Notes under the pieces: model-generated | Seen by the model: the letters and a program-made list of their open reading frames with translations, nothing else | What the model was told of the DNA's origin: nothing | Database searches by the model: none | Origin: Candidatus Electrothrix marina | Lineage (GTDB): Bacteria > Desulfobacterota > Desulfobulbia > Desulfobulbales > Desulfobulbaceae | DNA: 15,452 nucleotides | Assembly: GCA_004028495.1 (NCBI GenBank) | Contig: MTKS01000017.1 | Span: forward strand, 1 to 15,452 | Direction: 5' to 3' | In this document: piece after piece, positions 13,152 through 15,452 of the stretch | How the letters are laid out: each line of letters starts with the position of its first letter | Position numbering within the stretch: position 1 is the first letter of the stretch | Translations under genes and position numbers: made by a program

Positions 13152-15452
13152 TTAATCTGTTGCGCTGTTCAGCAGTTCCAGAATCCGGCTGAATCGGAAC
13201 TCCCGTATCAGCACCTGTAATCCGTCGGCGGTCTCGGAGTGCGTATGGAGGATCTCCCCGATTACCTCTTCAGCTGCTGCAACATCCAGCTTATGCGCCG
13301 CCTTTTTCAGTCTCTCACGTTGTTCGGCAGGAAGGTCTTTCAGCATTGCCGCTGTAACGATACTCTTCTGTTCCGCAGTGTTTTTTACTTGTCCTTCTTT
13401 GTAATTATACCGCAGGTCCAGATGTTTTTCCATGACAGAGAAAAGCTCCCCGGAGCGAAAGGGCTTATGCACCACCTCGTCACAGCCGGCCGCCAGAATT
13501 CTGTCGTGCTGGTGCCTGAAGACGCTGGCGGTGAGAGCCGCGACAGGCACGCTGTTCCCGCCGGGCAGAACACGGATACGCCGGGTCGCCTCATACCCGT
13601 CCATCACCGGCATCCGTATGTCCATCCAGATGAAATGAGGCCGCCATGTTTCAAACATCGCCACCCCCTCTTTCCCGTTCACCGCCTCCCGCACCGAAAA
13701 GCCTGTTCGCGTCAGGAGGGCGGTAAGCAGCAGCCGGTTATCGGGATTATCTTCCACCACCAGAATGCGCAGCTCCGGCTGCCCTTCAGCCAGACCGATC
13801 ACCTCCGGACCGGACTTCCGCAGTACAGCCGGTGTTTCGGCCCGATCAGGAGAAAGGAACACTCGTACCCGAAAAATACTGCCTTTTCCTACCGTGCTTT
13901 GCACCTCCAGAGTGCCGCTCATCAGCTCCGCAAATGAACGGGAGATCGCCAACCCCAGCCCGGTGCCCTTGCCGGCGCGGCCGCTGCCGGACTGGAAAAA
14001 CGGCCTGAAGACAGATTGCAGGTCATCGGGAGGGATGCCGGGGCCGGTATCTTCCACCTCCAGTTCAAGCCGCAGGCCCTCGCCCTGAATCACGGTACGT
14101 GCCCGCAGGGCCACACTGCCCCTGCGGGTGAACTTCACCGCGTTGCCCAGCAGGTTGATAAGAATTTGGCGCAGTTTGTCCGCATCTCCCCTGACAAACC
14201 GTTCGATTTTCGGCGCGACCTCCAAGCTGAACAGGAGGTTCTTGGCCCCGGCCCGTGAGCGGATCATTTCCCCGACTTCTTTCAGCAGCTCGGGCAGTTC
14301 AAAGGGCTCGGAATTCAGCTCCGTCTTCCCCGCCTCAATCTTGGAAAGATCAAGGATGTCGTTGATCATCACCAGCAGGTGCTCGCCGCTGCGGTTGATG
14401 ATGGCGAGTTTCTTCTCTTGATCGCCTGTCGTCTGCGGATCCTTTGCCAGCATTTCGGAGAAGCCGAGAATGGCGTTCAGGGGCGTTCGCAGCTCGTGAG
14501 ACATGTTGGCAAGAAAAATACTCTTGGCTTTGTTGGCTGATTCGGCTTTTTCTTTGGCTGTCTGCAAGGCGGAATTCACGGTTTCTAATTCAGCGGTACG
14601 TTCCTTGACGCGTTGCTTCAGCGAATGATGGTTTTTCCGGTGCTGATAAATATACAACACCAGCAGAAAAAGAGCCAGGATTGACATCGCTCCGGCTACC
14701 CCCTTCAGCAGTTGAGTCCGGCGTCGTTCCTCCCTGTTCAGAATTCCCATCCATTTTGCACGCAGATGATCATATGTTCCGTCCGCAATGATCACCATCA
14801 ATCCTTCGTTAAGCAGAGCCAGCAGCTCTTTGTCGCCTTCGGTGACAGCAAAACAAAAATCCTGCCGGAGCTCCCGCAGCGGCGCAACAGCTGTCTTCAG
14901 ATTATTCAGTTTTAATTTTTCAATCAGATTGAGCCCGACCAGTCGTTGCACAACCACAGCGTCCAATTCTCCTGCGGCCAGCTTTCGCATAGCTTCCTCA
15001 AAGGTCGGGGTTGTCACCAGCTTATCCGTGAATTTCTTTCGACGCATAAACTCTTCAGCATTGTCACCCTGCATCACCCCGACCCGGTGACCTCTGAGGT
15101 CTTCAGGCGTTTTGATCGCGTCTTCATCATTACGCACAAAAACAGCCCCGTAAAGCCTGATATAAGGAGCAGTAAAGTCAAAAACAGCCTCCCGTTCCGG
15201 TGAACGGCCGACTAAAGGCAGTGCATCCAGATGTCCGTTTTCAAGCTTCTGTTTGATTTCCCCCCAGGGTCCGACAGTAAAAACGACCTTCCGCCCCATC
15301 GCCGCCAATGCCGCCCGCATCAATTCAACGGAAAACCCGCCTGCGGAACCGTCATCCAGTACAATGGCAAAAGGCGGATAATCGAGTTCAGATGCAGACC
15401 TGACCGGATTATCTGCGGCCGCGCTGATGCCGGAACCGAGAGCAATCGAAAA
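13152..15452 (-). CDS. Membrane hybrid histidine kinase with periplasmic SBP_bac_3 sensor, N-terminus cut by window edge
   Basis: The frame is open to the right edge, giving 766 visible residues (numbered from the first codon in the window). The first residues ([14 protein letters not shown]) look like the end of a signal peptide, so little is missing. A BvgS-like periplasmic solute-binding domain (SBP_bac_3, about 20-240; [31 protein letters not shown]) precedes one membrane helix (about 249-269) and a coiled linker (about 275-310). Next come HisKA ([12 protein letters not shown]319), HATPase (N-box [16 protein letters not shown] at 468-472, GKGTGLGL at 494-501) and a receiver (E567/D568, phospho-acceptor D611, K663). 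A helical tail (about 690-766) follows, which does not show the usual HPt phospho-histidine motif. The likely role is to sense a small periplasmic ligand such as an amino acid or organic acid. It is the first gene of the visible cluster, 11 to 32 bases upstream of the second hybrid kinase. Confidence 0.92.
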   Translation of the reverse strand, partial: FSIALGSGISAAADNPVRSASELDYPPFAIVLDDGSAGGFSVELMRAALAAMGRKVVFTVGPWGEIKQKLENGHLDALPLVGRSPEREAVFDFTAPYIRLYGAVFVRNDEDAIKTPEDLRGHRVGVMQGDNAEEFMRRKKFTDKLVTTPTFEEAMRKLAAGELDAVVVQRLVGLNLIEKLKLNNLKTAVAPLRELRQDFCFAVTEGDKELLALLNEGLMVIIADGTYDHLRAKWMGILNREERRRTQLLKGVAGAMSILALFLLVLYIYQHRKNHHSLKQRVKERTAELETVNSALQTAKEKAESANKAKSIFLANMSHELRTPLNAILGFSEMLAKDPQTTGDQEKKLAIINRSGEHLLVMINDILDLSKIEAGKTELNSEPFELPELLKEVGEMIRSRAGAKNLLFSLEVAPKIERFVRGDADKLRQILINLLGNAVKFTRRGSVALRARTVIQGEGLRLELEVEDTGPGIPPDDLQSVFRPFFQSGSGRAGKGTGLGLAISRSFAELMSGTLEVQSTVGKGSIFRVRVFLSPDRAETPAVLRKSGPEVIGLAEGQPELRILVVEDNPDNRLLLTALLTRTGFSVREAVNGKEGVAMFETWRPHFIWMDIRMPVMDGYEATRRIRVLPGGNSVPVAALTASVFRHQHDRILAAGCDEVVHKPFRSGELFSVMEKHLDLRYNYKEGQVKNTAEQKSIVTAAMLKDLPAEQRERLKKAAHKLDVAAAEEVIGEILHTHSETADGLQVLIREFRFSRILELLNSATD

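Overview
The window looks like a chromosomal segment of a Gram-negative, probably sulfate-reducing or sulfur-cycling Desulfobacterota (Desulfobulbales-like) bacterium. This placement is inferred. Signs of a Gram-negative cell envelope are an MCE/PqiB-type intermembrane transport protein, the muropeptide permease AmpG and a kinase with a periplasmic solute-binding domain. PrpE-type acyl-CoA synthetase, a CydA-like membrane protein fused to a c-type cytochrome, and large hybrid histidine kinases are common in that group. Base composition is moderate and even, and I see no insertion sequence, phage gene, tRNA, rRNA or CRISPR array.

Layout. Positions 1-7495 are on the plus strand: the 3' part of a PqiB-like MCE gene; a ferric-reductase/FNR-type flavoprotein starting one base after it; prmA (ribosomal protein L11 methyltransferase); prpE (propionate-CoA ligase); a 235-base spacer with three long T-tracts and a cluster of hairpins; a CydA-like protein with a C-terminal CxxCH cytochrome c domain, ended by a clear rho-independent terminator at 6251-6285; and an AIM24-family protein. 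Positions 7543-15452 are on the minus strand. Reading in the direction of transcription (right to left) they hold: a hybrid histidine kinase with a periplasmic SBP_bac_3 sensor, its first residues cut by the window edge; a second hybrid kinase (REC-PAS-HisKA-HATPase-REC); a protein with two zinc ribbons whose start codon overlaps the kinase stop (TAATG on the minus strand); a TadA/CDA-type nucleoside deaminase; and ampG. The two blocks converge at about 7496-7542.

How the genes fit together. The flavoprotein and MCE gene probably share a transcript. prmA and prpE follow in the same direction but need not be co-regulated with them. The CydA-like/cytochrome c gene appears to be its own unit, with its own leader, a strong Shine-Dalgarno and its own terminator. 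The two kinases and the zinc-ribbon protein form a tight cluster with an 11 to 32-base gap and then an overlap. Neither kinase carries a DNA-binding output domain or a recognisable HPt domain, so the output must lie elsewhere, and the zinc-ribbon protein is a candidate partner. The deaminase and ampG form a second minus-strand pair.

Most worth a second look are the single-subunit CydA-like/cytochrome c fusion with its possibly structured leader, and the repeat-built double zinc-ribbon protein coupled to the hybrid kinases. Most other genes are recognisable members of known families.
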